Source: Adineta steineri
Lineage: Eukaryota > Rotifera > Eurotatoria > Adinetida > Adinetidae
Reading direction: 5' to 3'
NCBI GenBank assembly: GCA_905250115.1
Contig: CAJNOI010000014.1
Coordinates: forward strand, 8,328 to 72,327
Length of the DNA: 64,000 bases
Below the pieces are notes generated by a model. The model ran no database searches, was not told where the DNA came from, and saw only the letters and a program-made list of their open reading frames with translations. The translations under genes and the position numbers were made by a program. How positions within the stretch are numbered: position 1 is the first letter of the stretch; the number at the start of each line of letters is the position of its first letter. Shown here in pieces: positions 23,357-35,606 of this stretch.

Positions 23357-24877
23357 ATGATTTTTCTATTGGTTCTTGCTGTTATAATTCTACTAATATG
23401 GTATACGAAAATGAAATATTTTACTCTTCGCGGTCCAATACCTGGCTTGTCACCTCATTATTTCTTTGGCAATACAATTCAGTCTGGATTGGTATTGAAA
23501 GACTTGAGTCTTCATGAAGTTTACAGGACATTCAAAAGTCGTTTTGGTGATGTTTTTCAATTTTGGTTTGGATCTGCTCGTGTCATTGTTGTAAGTAATA
23601 TTATCGATGTGCAACACATATATACTCATCGCAATATTTACGAGCAAGGCGATATGTTGGTAGAGCAAATCAAAGTATTTCTTCATGACGCTCTCATTTG
23701 CCTGAAAGGTTGATTTTTCTTCTTCTTTTCTTACTGAAGATTTTGTATCATCATTTGTAGGTGCCAAGTTCAAACGACATGCCTCACTCACTATACCCTT
23801 ATTTCGTCGTAATAAGATCATTCCGAATTTTGACTTGATTATTGATTGTACGAATAAATTATTGTCACAATGGCGTTCGATTCCTTCAAATCATATTCAT
23901 CTTCATATTCCTCAACAGTGTCGAAATCTTCTTCTGCTCATTTTTGGATTTCTTGCATTTGACTACGATTTGAAGACATTCAGTAATACTGATAATAATG
24001 AACTCACTCAAGCGCTTACAGATTTCTTGGAAAGTATCTATCCTGTTTTCTTTTTACCAAAAGTCGTAGCCATAATCTATCTGCGATTGAGTCGTCGATA
24101 TCAACGAGCACGAACTATTATTCAACAACACGTATATCGAATAATCGATCATGAATTAGTTGATTGTTCAGAAACGATATCAGAGCGTAAGAGAACAAGT
24201 TTAATTGCTTCATTGGTTTCCGCATTACAAAATAATGAAAAAACAGAAATGACTAAGAGTGAAGAAGAAAAAAAAGGTTAGATTTATTTCTTATAGTATA
24301 TCATACTAATAGTAATCGCTCATTTATCTTTATTTCAATATAGGTCTCAGTCGTAGTGAAGTGCTGGATGAAGTGTTATTCTTTCTTATAGCTGGTTATG
24401 AAACGACATCGACTGCCCTATCATGGTTCATACATCTAGCAAGTAAACATCCACGAGTCCAACAAAAGATCACGCTTTTGTCCACCAGCTGATGGTTCAG
24501 CTCGTTCATTAACAATTGATGACCGTCTACCTGAGAGTGGTACTCAATTATATGCAGGTGACGAAGTAATTATTCCATTTATGAATCTCGCACGAGATCC
24601 TCGATATTGGTCTGTTGATCCAGAATTATTCTATCCTGAAAGATTTCTAGGTGAGGACAAAAATCATCAATTCTATGCATTATTACCATTCGGCAGCGGA
24701 CATCGTCAGTGTATTGGACAGGATTTAGCTCGATTTGACCTGAAAGTTATTATAGCAAGATTAATGCAACATGTAACATTTGGAGATGGTGGTCCAGAAG
24801 TCAACGCAGGTGGATTTGTTCAAACAGTAACTATCATGCCTAAACATGTTGGTGTTACTGTTCAATTCGAACAATAA
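23357..24877 (+). pseudogene. Cytochrome P450 lacking the ExxR region
   Basis: Exons are 23357-23708, 23761-24276 and 24344 onward. The product begins with a membrane anchor (MIFLLVLAVIILLIW) and a Pro-rich hinge (LRGPIPGLSP). Helix I is present (FFLIAGYETTSTALSW), and so is PERF (YPERFL). The haem loop FGSGHRQCIGQDLARF is intact and carries the proximal cysteine. Between RVQQKI (to about 24470) and RFCPPADGSARS (from 24473) there is no sequence. Helices J-K with the obligatory ExxR are gone, the frame shifts by one, and a TGA follows at 24490-24492. In intact P450s this gap spans tens of residues. An internal deletion has made this gene non-functional. Sequencing error cannot supply the missing domain, but a local assembly collapse could. 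Confidence 0.85.
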
Positions 24878-24927
24878 AATGAACATATTTATATTCTTTT
24901 TTATCGATAGCTTTGCAACTCATTTAA

Positions 24928-25812
24928 TCAAGAATATACCATCTCTGCCAAATACGCGAGTTGAAAAGTGTAGGAGAACCCATCTACGGCAAGACGATGT
25001 AGGTTAGGTGCACATTTAATGTACTGTATTAATATATCAAACATAGTTCCACATTCAAGATACAAAAATAAAGTGCGAAGTTTGCGCATTGGTAAAAATG
25101 GAAGATTTGTTTCTTTTAATGGATACAGATAGTGAAGTTGAATTGGATGATCATTCATTTCGATATTAAGATATTTGAGATAAGGCATATATTTAGAGAA
25201 AGGTATTAAGACATACCAATCCCACTGCACACCTGTAATGGTCAAATATTCAATGTTTAAAAGAGTAGATAGTTGAACGTTCTGGTATGTATAATGACGA
25301 GGAAGAGTAAGCGAAAGTCGTTGCAATGTTTTAAAAGTAAATATTGTCTCAACGACTTTTCCTCATGAAGGAAATAATGATCATTTTATCATTTTAATTG
25401 ATAAAACTTCGATATTCGTATCAACCAATGAGAGAATAGCATTTTCTACATGATTTGAATGAATATATCCTCCACTGCAATGTATATAAAGTGAACGAAG
25501 TTGTTTGAAAAGTGTAAATGATGGGAAATATTTCAAGAACATATTAATTTGGCCAGGTGCACCACGCTCAGACAAAGCTAATCCTGTTATTTTATCGAGA
25601 TAATTCGGAAGAAGATGAATACAAAAACGAAAATTATCTAATCGGCAACCAATAAAATTAAAATAAAGTTGTTGACATTGACTCAAAAATGCATCGAATC
25701 GACTGCCAAGTTGATGAAAAAAAGCAACGAAAATATCGATTCCATCAATGTATTTCTCGAAAAGATCAAGTAAGATTTCGCTAGGAAGTGATTCCAATTT
25801 TGAGAGTGACAT
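24928..25812 (-). pseudogene. F-box/leucine-rich gene, broken and truncated
   Basis: The start MSLSKLESLPSEILLDLFEKYIDGIDIFVAF is an F-box like that at 21212. One frame runs through the whole stretch but contains TGA at 25381-25383 and TGA at 25363-25365. It ends after about 295 codons, roughly half the length of the intact paralogue. Leucine-rich units continue on both sides of the stops (LRSLYIHCSGG, LQRLSLTLPRH, LRTLFLYLECG). It lies tail to tail with the P450, 50 nt away. Confidence 0.8.
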
Positions 25813-26544
25813 TCGTTATTTTCTGTATCTTCGCGTAGCAGTCAGGCAAATGTTGAAAAAAAAGACGTTTTTATGTGTTAAAAAAGTATCTTCTTTTTCT
25901 ATAGATAAGACAGATAACGTGTTTATATCATTATCATATCTTGAGGGTGTGGGTGTAGGTGTGTCTCTTCTCTTAACTCACACCTACACCCTCAAGATGA
26001 TCTTACTTACATGCGTGTTTATTCTGCAAGAAAGAATAGATATGACTCACTTCCTTTGATGACATCATTTATCTTTCTTGTTATTCTCCATATGCAATCA
26101 TCCATGCCCAATCCCTTTCTTCTCTTTATAATATAAACGAAAACAAGTTGTGTATAATATAATATACCTCACGTTGTGTGAAATATTTGAATGCGTCAAT
26201 CCGTGTTCGCTACTGTTATATGGATGAGATAGAAGTTTAGAAAATCGAAACGAAACATTGTCCTTCAACTCAATTATTTTGATTATAGCCATATATTTTA
26301 ATAACTTGACAATTCCACTAGACATTCAATCTTATTTCAAAAGACAGTCGAAAAATGTATTGTATTCTCTTATAATTCTTCATGATTTGTTCTAATTTTA
26401 GACTCGCTGTTTTTATCTCCATTGATCAAAACATTACAATAACATGAGCAGAGAACAGTTAGATATCATAAACAACTTTGTATATTCTAACATTTCTTGA
26501 TTCAGTTTTTAATCTAATATTGCTTTGTTTTTCATTGACTGTAG
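25813..26544. other. Intergenic with the best telomere-like hairpin
   Basis: Between divergent genes. It contains the hairpin at 25938-25997. Short open frames on both strands have no domain pattern. Confidence 0.5.
25938..25997. repeat. Telomere-like hairpin, near-perfect
   Basis: The right arm, CACACCTACACCCTCAAGAT, is the reverse complement of the left arm ATCTTGAGGGTGTAGGTGTG, apart from a 6-nt TGGGTG insertion in the left arm. The loop is about 15 nt (CTCTTCTCTTAACT-like). It shows the family consensus most clearly. Confidence 0.9.
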
Positions 26545-26589
26545 CGACGAAAACGATCGTTTGATAATGATGAGCTACCTCAGTCGAGT

Positions 26590-27171
26590 ATGATACATAC
26601 ATCTTCTGGACGAAATAGTATTGATTTGGTGGAAACCGATGACGAAAGTTCACTAGCATCTTTACAAGAACAAATATATCCTGACGAAGTCAAAAGAATC
26701 CAACAGCAAAGACTTGAAGCTATTCGAACCGCAACTCATCAGAATAATAACATCGTGAATAATTCGAATTTTATAGAGAATCAGAATCCGAATATTGTTA
26801 CGCATCTAAATGTCACTTGTGATGGATGTTTCATATCACCGATAAGAGGCGATCGTTATAAATGTTTATTTTGTTCAAATATCGATTTTTGTCAATTATG
26901 TAAATATGAGAGCAAAGTTAACCATCCATCAAATCACCTATATAATCATCCATTATTGTGTATCAAAGATTCAAGAGACTATCCACAATCAATGTACATG
27001 CAGAATCGTAGTCAAATACATCATACTCAAAGTAAATGTAATTCGTGTTTGAGATATCCGATCATTGGTATTCGTTATGAATGCGCGTGTGGAATAACTC
27101 TATGTGAAAAATGTGAATTTATTGGTATACATGATCATAGTCATCGGCGAATGAAAATAGCTTTTCCATAA
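26590..27171 (+). CDS. Protein with two ZZ-type zinc fingers
   Basis: 193 aa from the ATG at 26590. The first ZZ unit spans about residues 75-122 (CDGC....[19 protein letters not shown]...HPSNH...H). The second is about residues 149-188 (CNSC...[19 protein letters not shown]...H.H). The Cys/His spacing fits ZZ domains, which bind two zinc ions and mediate protein contacts. The upstream acidic region (ETDDESS) is polar. The frame remains open back to an acceptor-like CTGTAG at 26539-26544, so either an upstream exon was missed or the mRNA is trans-spliced there. Confidence 0.75.
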   Translation: MIHTSSGRNSIDLVETDDESSLASLQEQIYPDEVKRIQQQRLEAIRTATHQNNNIVNNSNFIENQNPNIVTHLNVTCDGCFISPIRGDRYKCLFCSNIDFCQLCKYESKVNHPSNHLYNHPLLCIKDSRDYPQSMYMQNRSQIHHTQSKCNSCLRYPIIGIRYECACGITLCEKCEFIGIHDHSHRRMKIAFP

Positions 27172-27428
27172 TTACTCAATTAACAGATACTTTAACTTTT
27201 GTTTTACGAAGAAATTCATTTTATTCGTGTTTTCGTGCATTTGAATAAACATGATTATCAATAAAAGATTTTACAAGCACAATAGCAGAAAAATGATAGA
27301 AAGGGTTTGAAATCCATCTTGAGAATAACAGTTTAATGAGTGTTTTCGTTTTATTAGCTAAAAAAGGATATTGTAAAAAAATATCGATAATAATATGATT
27401 ATAGAAAAAAGAAGCATTCGTATTTTTA

Positions 27429-28204
27429 TTATGAAAAATGTGAGGGATGTGGTAAATATCTAGTGAAAATTGAAGAATCACTTTTTTCGTCTTGATCATC
27501 GATGTTATGCGATGTTGATACTATTGTTTTCTCTTGTTGATGCTGTGGTTGTTGATAATGGACGTCACCTGTGGACAAAGGAATTACAAAAAAAAGACTG
27601 TTCATTGATCAACTAATATGGAATACTAACCTAACGCACCGGGATCAACTGTCCGTTTAATACGCTTAATCAATAAATCACATTTGGCATCTAAATTTTC
27701 TGGTGTTTTATTTGTTAGTAAATCACGAAAATCAATATACATTATATCAATAATAGCATAGCCAAGCCATTCAGTTGGTTTCCAAGTAGGATCAAAATCC
27801 ATCAAACATGGTATTAATTTCTTTTGACAATCTTGAGCGTAGAGTAATTCTTTTTTACAATACGGTGAACTTTGATATTTTGATGTAATAAAACAACAAA
27901 CAGCAGCTGAATTTTCAATAGCTTGAGACATACTCTCTGTTAGATAATCTTTCATACCACCTTGTATATCCATCCACACCGGAATGTTATGCGCTTGAAG
28001 ACGATGATAAATCTCAAGCACATCTTTTTGAATATCCCAACCGTAGGAAAACATAATATGTTGTCCTGGTTTTAATGCTGGTGTTGCCATCGCAATTGAA
28101 ACAGATGATCTAAAAATATTATTGTCCTTGATGCATGTATGTGCGTCAAAATGAAGCAAAATATTTTGTTGTTGTGCATTATTTACGAAAACATTAATCC
28201 ACAT
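27429..28204 (-). CDS. TIR-domain protein, two exons
   Basis: Exon 1 is 28204-27631, intron 27630-27569 (62 nt), exon 2 27568-27429; 237 aa if the first ATG is used. The TIR domain begins QHIMFSYGWDIQKDVLEIYHRL (about residue 48), continues with IPVWMDIQGGM, and has PYCKKELLYAQ, where Glu119 aligns with the catalytic Glu of TIR NADases. Exon 2 adds a polar Gln/Ser-rich tail. An acceptor-like TTTTTAG precedes a second ATG (Met39, at 28090), so translation may start at MATPALKPG. TIR proteins act in immunity or NAD cleavage. Whether this one is enzymatic is inference. Confidence 0.8.
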
Positions 28205-28440
28205 GGTTGAATTATGAATATTATAAGGAGAACGAAAAGAAAAATAACGATTAATATAACCATTTTATTTGCTCAGTACAATTCGATTCGTAAGAAGAAA
28301 ATGACTCATATACGTTGCAGTGTTATGCTATCAAAAAAATGGTACTGTATATGAAACAAAAGAAAGTTTGTCTCACAAAAAAATTATTGTTCAGTGCTTT
28401 CTACGCATTCATCATCGGTTTACGAAACTACACCCTCAAT

Positions 28441-29613
28441 TCATTGATGTAATAATTTCTTATTTTTTGGTAAATTTAATATTTCTTTAAAATGTTGTCC
28501 ATGAAAATTTCTTCTCTGTGTATCAGATCCCATCTTACTTAAAAATTCAATAATTCGATATCGACAACCACGAACATTAAGAGAAATATAAAGTAAAAGA
28601 TCATTTCCATCCTCATCTAATTGATGAATAAGAGATGGAAATTTTCTTACTATTTTTTCTAAAACTTTTCGTTATTTTCGATCTATTAAAATAAATCCAA
28701 TGCTTTATCATTGACACTATCATTTCTAATTGAATATTATTCATATGGTGTATACATTGTCGAATAACATTCGATTCATTAAATATTTTTTTAAATCCAA
28801 TATAATGACGATGATGATAAATACTTTTAATAAATAAACTAAACAACGATATAAATAATCCACATTTTTATACCCTTGCTGTTTCAGAGAATGTAAATTA
28901 AAGAGAAATAAATCAATTGTAATTCGATAACATTTCATATTGATAAATTTTGAAGAATTTCTCTAATGATAATATTCTAAAGAATAAAGATTATGTAGAA
29001 GAAAATATTCTGATCTGAATCCAGCATTGCCAACATCATGTAGATCTGTTGATAGAAACGGATTTGAAATAAGTAGAATTTTGAATAATTGTAAACATGA
29101 ATTACATTTAAATTGAATATCGTTAATATGAGAAAGAAGTAATTGATTAACAGCTTTAGTAAAATTAAATCTAGCAAATGGATCTTGACGAGCACCTTTT
29201 GTTAAAATTAATGATTCGATATGTTTATTACATTTCATAGTCAACGGATTTTTGTATAAACAATAAAATTGTATTTTTAATTCATCATCTAACTGAATTA
29301 TTTCATTCTTAGTCAATTTTTGACTGAATTGAATATATTTTTGTTGTAGATGAAAACAAATTAATGGTTGTAAAAGTTTAGAAAGTTGAATTTTATCGAT
29401 TGGCGTATTTATAGATAAAAATTGTTTGGATACTTGTTGAAATATATTAGCATTAAAAAAATCAGTTAATAAATGCAAACTTTTATTTATAAGAATTTGA
29501 TTTAATCGTTGATTTAAACCAATATATGTATGTAATATTGTAAATATATCACCTGAGTATTTGAAAATAACTATTAAAATTTCAGTAGGTAAGTCTTCAA
29601 ACGTAGACAACAT
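28441..29613 (-). pseudogene. F-box gene with ankyrin-like tail, multiply broken
   Basis: The start MLSTFEDLPTEILIVIFKYSGDIFTILHTY is an F-box. The original frame has a TAG at 28963-28965 and continues open to about 28840. The reading then shifts frame (IYHHRHYIGFKKIFNES...) and near 28675 shifts back to the original frame (LIHQLDEDGNDLLLYISLNVRGCRYRIIEFL). It ends at the TGA at 28441-28443. The last part resembles ankyrin-type units. One nonsense and two frameshifts in about 390 codons indicate a pseudogene. Confidence 0.75.
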
Positions 29614-29955
29614 TTTTCATGTGCTTTTTTTTTCATAATAAAACATGTAATTACACAATCAAACTTTTATATGTGTTTTCGAATGTATCGAAAAAGTGCA
29701 TGAGTTATGAAAGAACCAATAGAGGGTGTGAATGTGAATTTTTTTCAATCATGACATGCACATTTCACCCAGGAAGATTATATTTTGTAGTTTATTTTTA
29801 AGAATTACTATAAATAAAATGTTATATATGAGAAGAGATTTCTTGAAAAAAATGTATTTTATTAGTAGAGAAAGAGATATACTAGACAACTATTTATATT
29901 TGACGGCAAAAAAAGAAGAAAAAAATAAAAAATAATCGTTCATGACCATATTACT
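29614..29955. other. Intergenic with weak telomere-like inverted repeat
   Basis: Left arm AGAGGGTGTGAATGTGAA near 29721 and right arm GCACATTTCACCC ending at 29770; imperfect. Otherwise AT-rich and featureless. Confidence 0.45.
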
Positions 29956-30373
29956 TTAGATAAAAGTTGTGCAATAACGTAAATTGCATGTCGGCGGCGC
30001 AGCCAATGCGAAAACATAGAATCCACTGCAATTGGTAACTGAAATTGTATTGGAATAAGCGCACTTGTTTGAGCCCGAATTATAGCAAATAGTCGCAGGA
30101 ACAGTTGATCCAACTACTGATGGGTATTCTGTTGATATCCAACCTGTACCTGCTGTATTACAATGATTTGTAGCTGGTGGCGATGTTGGAAGTATTGTAC
30201 CAGCTGGACTTTGAAAACGAACCCACGTAGGAGACATTTTGAAAAAAAGGTTTTATCACATATTGTACCACTGGGTGTTGCAATATTTCTTGTGGTATCA
30301 TTGTTGACTGTATACGATGTACATTGTGGTGGTAAAAGTGTAGCTACAACTTTTTGTACATTAACTTGAGCAT
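29956..30373 (-). pseudogene. D8C-domain (uromodulin/GP2-type) exon with a frameshift
   Basis: The exon begins after TTTTCTACAG at 30374. It reads CTSYTVNNDTTRNIATPSGTICDK in one frame, then MSPTWVRFQSPAGT...NHCNTAGTGW...VTNCSGFYVFALAAPPTCNLRYCT in the next. This is the cysteine pattern of the D8C domain found in uromodulin, GP2 and OIT3 (extracellular). The frames meet at an A7 run (30242-30248, T7 on the coding strand), where one more T would restore the frame. The cause is either a true 1-nt deletion or a homopolymer error. No exon with a signal peptide was found upstream, so the gene model is incomplete. Confidence 0.6.
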
Positions 30374-31192
30374 CTGTAGAAAATAAAAATATAGTCTAAT
30401 CAAGCATGTATGAGTATCGACAGTGTTCAGAAGGAAATATACTGTCATTATCGATTATATAAAATAAAATCCAAAGAAAACTATCTGGCGTAATTCTTTG
30501 TCAAACGTCTTTCTTGAGGGTGGGTGTTTTCTTCCCGTTCATTACCCACACTCTAAAAGACAATTCTTATCATCACTAATAATAAATTCTCATTGAGACT
30601 AAATTTTTACTATGCTTAAGGACATTCGGTCAATTCATCAGAAGCTTTATCCAATAAACAAAGATAACATATTTTGATTGACTGTATTTATTTTTCCTGT
30701 CATCATGTTTCAGCTTAGTGAATGGTTATTCATGGAGTTTCAGTTGCAAAAAATATTGTGAAATATAACACATCATCAAACAAAAGAGCTAGAGTTGATT
30801 TTGTGAAATATTGCTTTTTCTATTTATCTATGTAAATTAATCTTTGTTCCTTCTTATCAATCTGTGCTGAGGATCAGATTATCAGTCACAAATTTCTTTT
30901 TATTAAAAACAATCTCAAAATATTTGCTTTTGTTTTAATAAAAAGAAACCAAGTTTGACATGTAACATGATTTCATATAACGATCATATATGAGTCTGTC
31001 TGTTTTAGTTGGTATGGTATTATAATATTCACCATTCGTCCTTGTAGTATTAATACCATCGTGTAATATGGTTTAATTATATAGTAACTATATTTTTTGA
31101 AGAATTATTGAAAATACGAGAAATATGTATTTTATATTTTTCTTACACAGGATACGATTCTTTGATTTCTTTTTTTCTAGATAGATAAATAG
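30374..31192. other. Divergent intergenic region with one hairpin
   Basis: Promoters for the D8C fragment and the LDLa/EGF gene should lie here. The downstream gene has an acceptor TTTTTTTCTAG at 31180, 12 nt before its ATG. Confidence 0.5.
30513..30559. repeat. Telomere-like hairpin
   Basis: CTTGAGGGTGGGTGTT at 30513-30528, loop of 15 nt, and ACCCACACTCTAAAAG at 30544-30559. Confidence 0.75.
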
Positions 31193-34100
31193 ATGATAAT
31201 GTCGACGACTGTGATCATTATTTTTGTATTAATCGTTACAGTTATATCTGGTCGAATTCTACTTTATGATACTGAAAATGGTCAAGCAAATGAAAAATTC
31301 GATTGTGTTTATCATGTATATGATAATGGTGAAGAAATTCCATATTGCCAACGTCTTGCTGGAGACGAAATACTCAATCGAGATGAGAGAGTATGCGAGA
31401 ATCAAGGTCAATTTTTTTCATTTCGTGATTTAATCATTCAAAATATTCTGCCAAGTGATGTTTTCGACTGGAATTCAAGTATTGAAATGGCTGATTTGTA
31501 TGCACAGTTCTACTACAATCAGTCGTCATTCAAAGACGGTGATGATCAATTTTTATGCAAATGTACACAACCTGGAACGTTTGGCAAATATTGTGAATAT
31601 CAATTGACACATTATGCAGAATCATTCAGCGATGCTATTAAAGCTCAATTTGAACAAAAGCGAGATGGTGATTCATGGAATACTCAAAAGTATGGAAAGA
31701 TTCTTTGTTATAAGACATTAATATGCGATCATGGTCCATTGTGTCTTGATTGGCGAGATATAAATGATGGTACACAACAATGTTCCTATGGTTATGATGA
31801 AGAAAATTGGGATAAGTTGGAGTTTAACGAATGCGAAGATGATGAGTTTCGATGCACAAATGGTATGTGTATTCCACAAGAGTTCTGGCTTGATGGTAAG
31901 TGTCTGAGAAGTTTCTCGAGACTTTCATTTTATGATATGAATCGTATTTACAGGTCATGTCGATTGTATGGATTGGAGTGACGAACTTGATCAAAGTTCG
32001 AAAGAATCATGTTCTTTTACACCAAATGCAATGGAATGTGATGAGCATATATGTCCTCGTCATAGTTACTCGTGTGGAGATGGGCAATGTGTCGATTGGA
32101 TAACTCGAATGGCATTCCAACAAATCTTCCCAGCAAAGAACGATTGTTTCAACAAGCGTAATCTAAATTACATGTGTGAAGTAAGTCCACATCGACGTGC
32201 TTGGACACTTGAAAATGGATTATGTTCGCCCGATGAAGGCTATGATGATCCTCGATATCCTCCATCAAATATGATCAATGGATCTACATTGGCACACGTA
32301 GACAAGTGTCAGTATCTATTACGCTGTGCTTTGTCCGATGGTTTCGAACATGATTGTCCTTGCAATCTTCTTAACTGTACACAAATGATGAGCAGTGTAT
32401 GTCCAAACAACACTTTTCTTTTCTACCCACCGCCAGGATTGATCAATCCAAATATCTTGTTTTATTATAACTATAATCGATCTGGAGAAAATGTTGCAGT
32501 CGGTGGTTTTATGTTTCAAGGAAGTCAACGATGTCGCGGATATCAGTTCACGCTTGATAAACCTACATTATTATCCTTCTCGTTATCCAATGAAATAGTG
32601 TATTTTCACACTAATAACATATTTTGCTCTTTGAATGAATCTTCATTAGGATATCAGGATTATTTATCACCTTTTCAATACGATAAGTTTTGTTACAATG
32701 ATTCTTTAACGTTCAACGGCCGTCCATACGCTGTCAATCCTGATATATGTAATCGTACAGGAGAATGCATATCACAATATCGAATACATGATGGATTTCA
32801 GGACTGTCTAACTGAAGATGATGAATACAGTGATTTTGACAAAAATTATTGTACGGGGAACGTCGAAAAGCATCGTTTTCAGTGTTTCAATGATCAGCAC
32901 AAATGTCTCACGCTATCCCACTTAGGTACAGGAATAAGTGAATGTTCGAACCACTATGACGAAATATGGTATGGAAGCGGCGCATTCCTTAAAGAGAGTA
33001 TTGTATGTTATAAGAACGATACTGTTGATTGTGATCGTTTGAAAGAATACATTAGTCAGTCATCGATCAAGAATACAAATTCATTCGCCCATTCATTAGA
33101 ACAAACGTCAATCACTCAGATGCCTTTTCGATCGTATTGTGATAGTTTCTGGGATTTACATAATCACACTGATGAATCACCGCTTTCGTGTCAAATGTGG
33201 GTATGCCAAGATCATCAATATCAATGTCGAACAGGACAATGTATAGAACTCGATTGGGTATGTGATGGAGAATGGGATTGTTCAGATGCATCCGATGAAG
33301 AAGCTATAGTTCTTATAACACACTGGTCTGATCACAATATTAATCTCGTTGGCTTACATTCTCGACTTGAGAGATGCTACCAACGATATTCCAGATCACC
33401 TTTTTCGACTGTCTGTAATCTATCTGCTGAATTCGGATGCTATCTATCCAACGTATTAAATCCTTTGGATATGACAATGACTCGTCCATGTATTAATCTC
33501 ACGCAAATCGGTGACGGCATCGAAGACTGCTACAATGCTTATGATGAAAAAAATACATTCGAAATAAATTCAGATATTGGTAACATGTTTGGTTTTCATT
33601 TACGTTGTGGAAATCATTACGAGCCATACTCATCTGCTTGCTTACCAGAAGCAAAGAATAACTGCAGTAAAATTCTCTGTTCGAATCATCGAAGTAAAAC
33701 TGATTTATGTTCTGGTATACATGATGTCATGTGTCTCGACGGGCGTTGCGTGAAAAATGGGCGATGCAACGGACAATCTGATTGTTTTCATGGAGAAGAT
33801 GAGTATTGGTGTGCACCTAGCACTCTCGCAAATCAATTAGTATATCGTTACAATAAAAAGACGGCTACCAGATCGAATGCTTACTCCGTTCTAGAATTTC
33901 CAAATCAAAAGCAATTATCAAAGCATATCACCAATCCACGCACTGATTATTTTTCAATTATGCATTCATATCAATGTAATCGGGGTGTAGCTATTCTAAA
34001 TAGAAATGAAACTATCTGTCTTTGCCCGCCCGCTTACTATGGTCGTTGGTGTGAATTTTTTAGTGATAGAATTAGTGTTATTACACATATTGATCAGAAA

Positions 34101-35606
34101 ACATTGTTAAATAATACACTCAAAATTAAGGCAACACTTATTTTTGAAGACCACATTATCGATGATCATGATTTTACTATTATTCAGACAGTTGAAAATT
34201 TGAAACAAATCAAACATAAATTTTATCTTGTCTATTCGCGATCTGCTCAAATGCTTACACACAAACGAGTGCGCTATTTCAATCGAACTGATGTGATCAA
34301 TCATCATCCATATTCTGTTCACTTTGATGTATTCTCTCTTGAAAAAGACAATAGTGTGAAAGAACTAGGCTCTTGGCATTATCCAGTCTATTTTGATTAT
34401 TTACCAGCGTATCGTCTGGCAGTTGTATTAAAATTCCCGACTTGGTTTTTGAATAATACAACTAATCCCTGTTCACAACATAATTGCAATATAAACTCCA
34501 CATGTATGCCACTTTTTAATCAAAATGATGCTTATTATTGCTCATGCAAAAGTGGATATTATGGAAAATATTGTGAGTTATACTTACCTCGTTGTGAAAC
34601 ATACTGCTCGGTTAATGCTCTTTGTCGAAAGAATTCTAATAAGCTGGAACCTGATTGTATTTGTCCACTAAATCGTTTCGGTCCAAGATGCAATTTAAAA
34701 CATGATGACTGTGACTCGAATCCGTGTTTGAACAATGGAACTTGTTTTTCAACTGATGATCAGAGTGGTGAAGCATCCTATATGTGTCACTGTTCAAAGC
34801 GATTCTACGGAAATCGATGTCAGTATGAGATGGGATCTGTTCATGTTGATTTAAACATGACACATTTATCATCGATTGGTGCAACTGTTGTTCAACTTTA
34901 CGATATTCAAACACCTTCTTTTCAACTTCTTATCCAACATCAGCAAGTGTCCTATACCATACCATCAAAGATTAACTACTACCATTCAGCTGCCTATGCG
35001 CCTTCACTTGGTCTTTTAAAAATTTATGAAAATTTAACATATCCAGAATATTTCATCATATATAGTTTAACTCAAAAATCGGTTATTAATATTACTTCGA
35101 CTCCAGAGCATTGCCCACATGTGTCATTATTACTAATTAAAAGTGAGTTTTAATTGCATATAAATGTTCACTTAATATGTTTTTTTAAAATACTTTTAGA
35201 TGACAATATGTTTGTTCAATCTGTATTTTCATATCATCTCATCTGTCGAAGTAATACTCAGTTGTTATGCTTTTATGATGAAAACTATTTGTGTTTATGT
35301 CAATCGGACCATTATCGTGCTGAATGTTTTGGTCACAATACTCAACTTGATCGTTGTAACTACTGCCTATCCGGTGGAAAATGTATGCAAGGAGATTTGA
35401 AAGATCCGAACGATTTCATTTGTATTTGTCCTCCTTCTTATTACGGACATCGCTGTGAATTCAACTCAGAATTTATCAACACCACTACTAGTGGATTATT
35501 TCTTAGTAGCACTTCGAAAGCAGTAGCGATTGGATATACTTCTATAATCTTTCTACTTTTTATCTTTGGTTTCCTACATAATTTTTACCTTGTTACTCAT
35601 ATTTAG
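31193..35606 (+). CDS. Large LDLa/EGF-repeat membrane protein, three exons
   Basis: Exons are 31193-31895, 31954-35142 and 35200-35606, with introns of 58 and 57 nt; 1432 aa. A signal peptide (VIIIFVLIVTVISG) is followed by an EGF-like unit (LCKCTQPGTFGKYCEY). LDLa units include FRCTNGMCIP...CMDWSDE (split by intron 1), QCRTGQCIELDWVCDG...DCSDASDEE and MCLDGRCVKNGRCNGQSDC. At least four EGF units follow in the C-terminal third (CSCKSGYYGKYCEL, CICPLNRFGPRCNL, DSNPCLNNGTC...CHCSKRFYGNRC, CICPPSYYGHRCEF). One helix (VAIGYTSIIFLLFIFGF) lies 20 residues from the end. It is likely a cell-surface ligand-binding or adhesion protein. Related EGF ectodomains next door feed into a 7TM unit; here the protein ends just after one helix. 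Confidence 0.8.

Noticed and set aside
25938..25997. Hairpins as intrinsic transcription terminators
   Set aside because: There are no T-runs after the stems, several copies lie in introns, and the organism is a eukaryote.
26431..26458. Upstream coding exon for the ZZ protein beginning ATGAGCAGAGAACA
   Set aside because: The only GT donor there gives the wrong phase and reaches a stop in the next exon.
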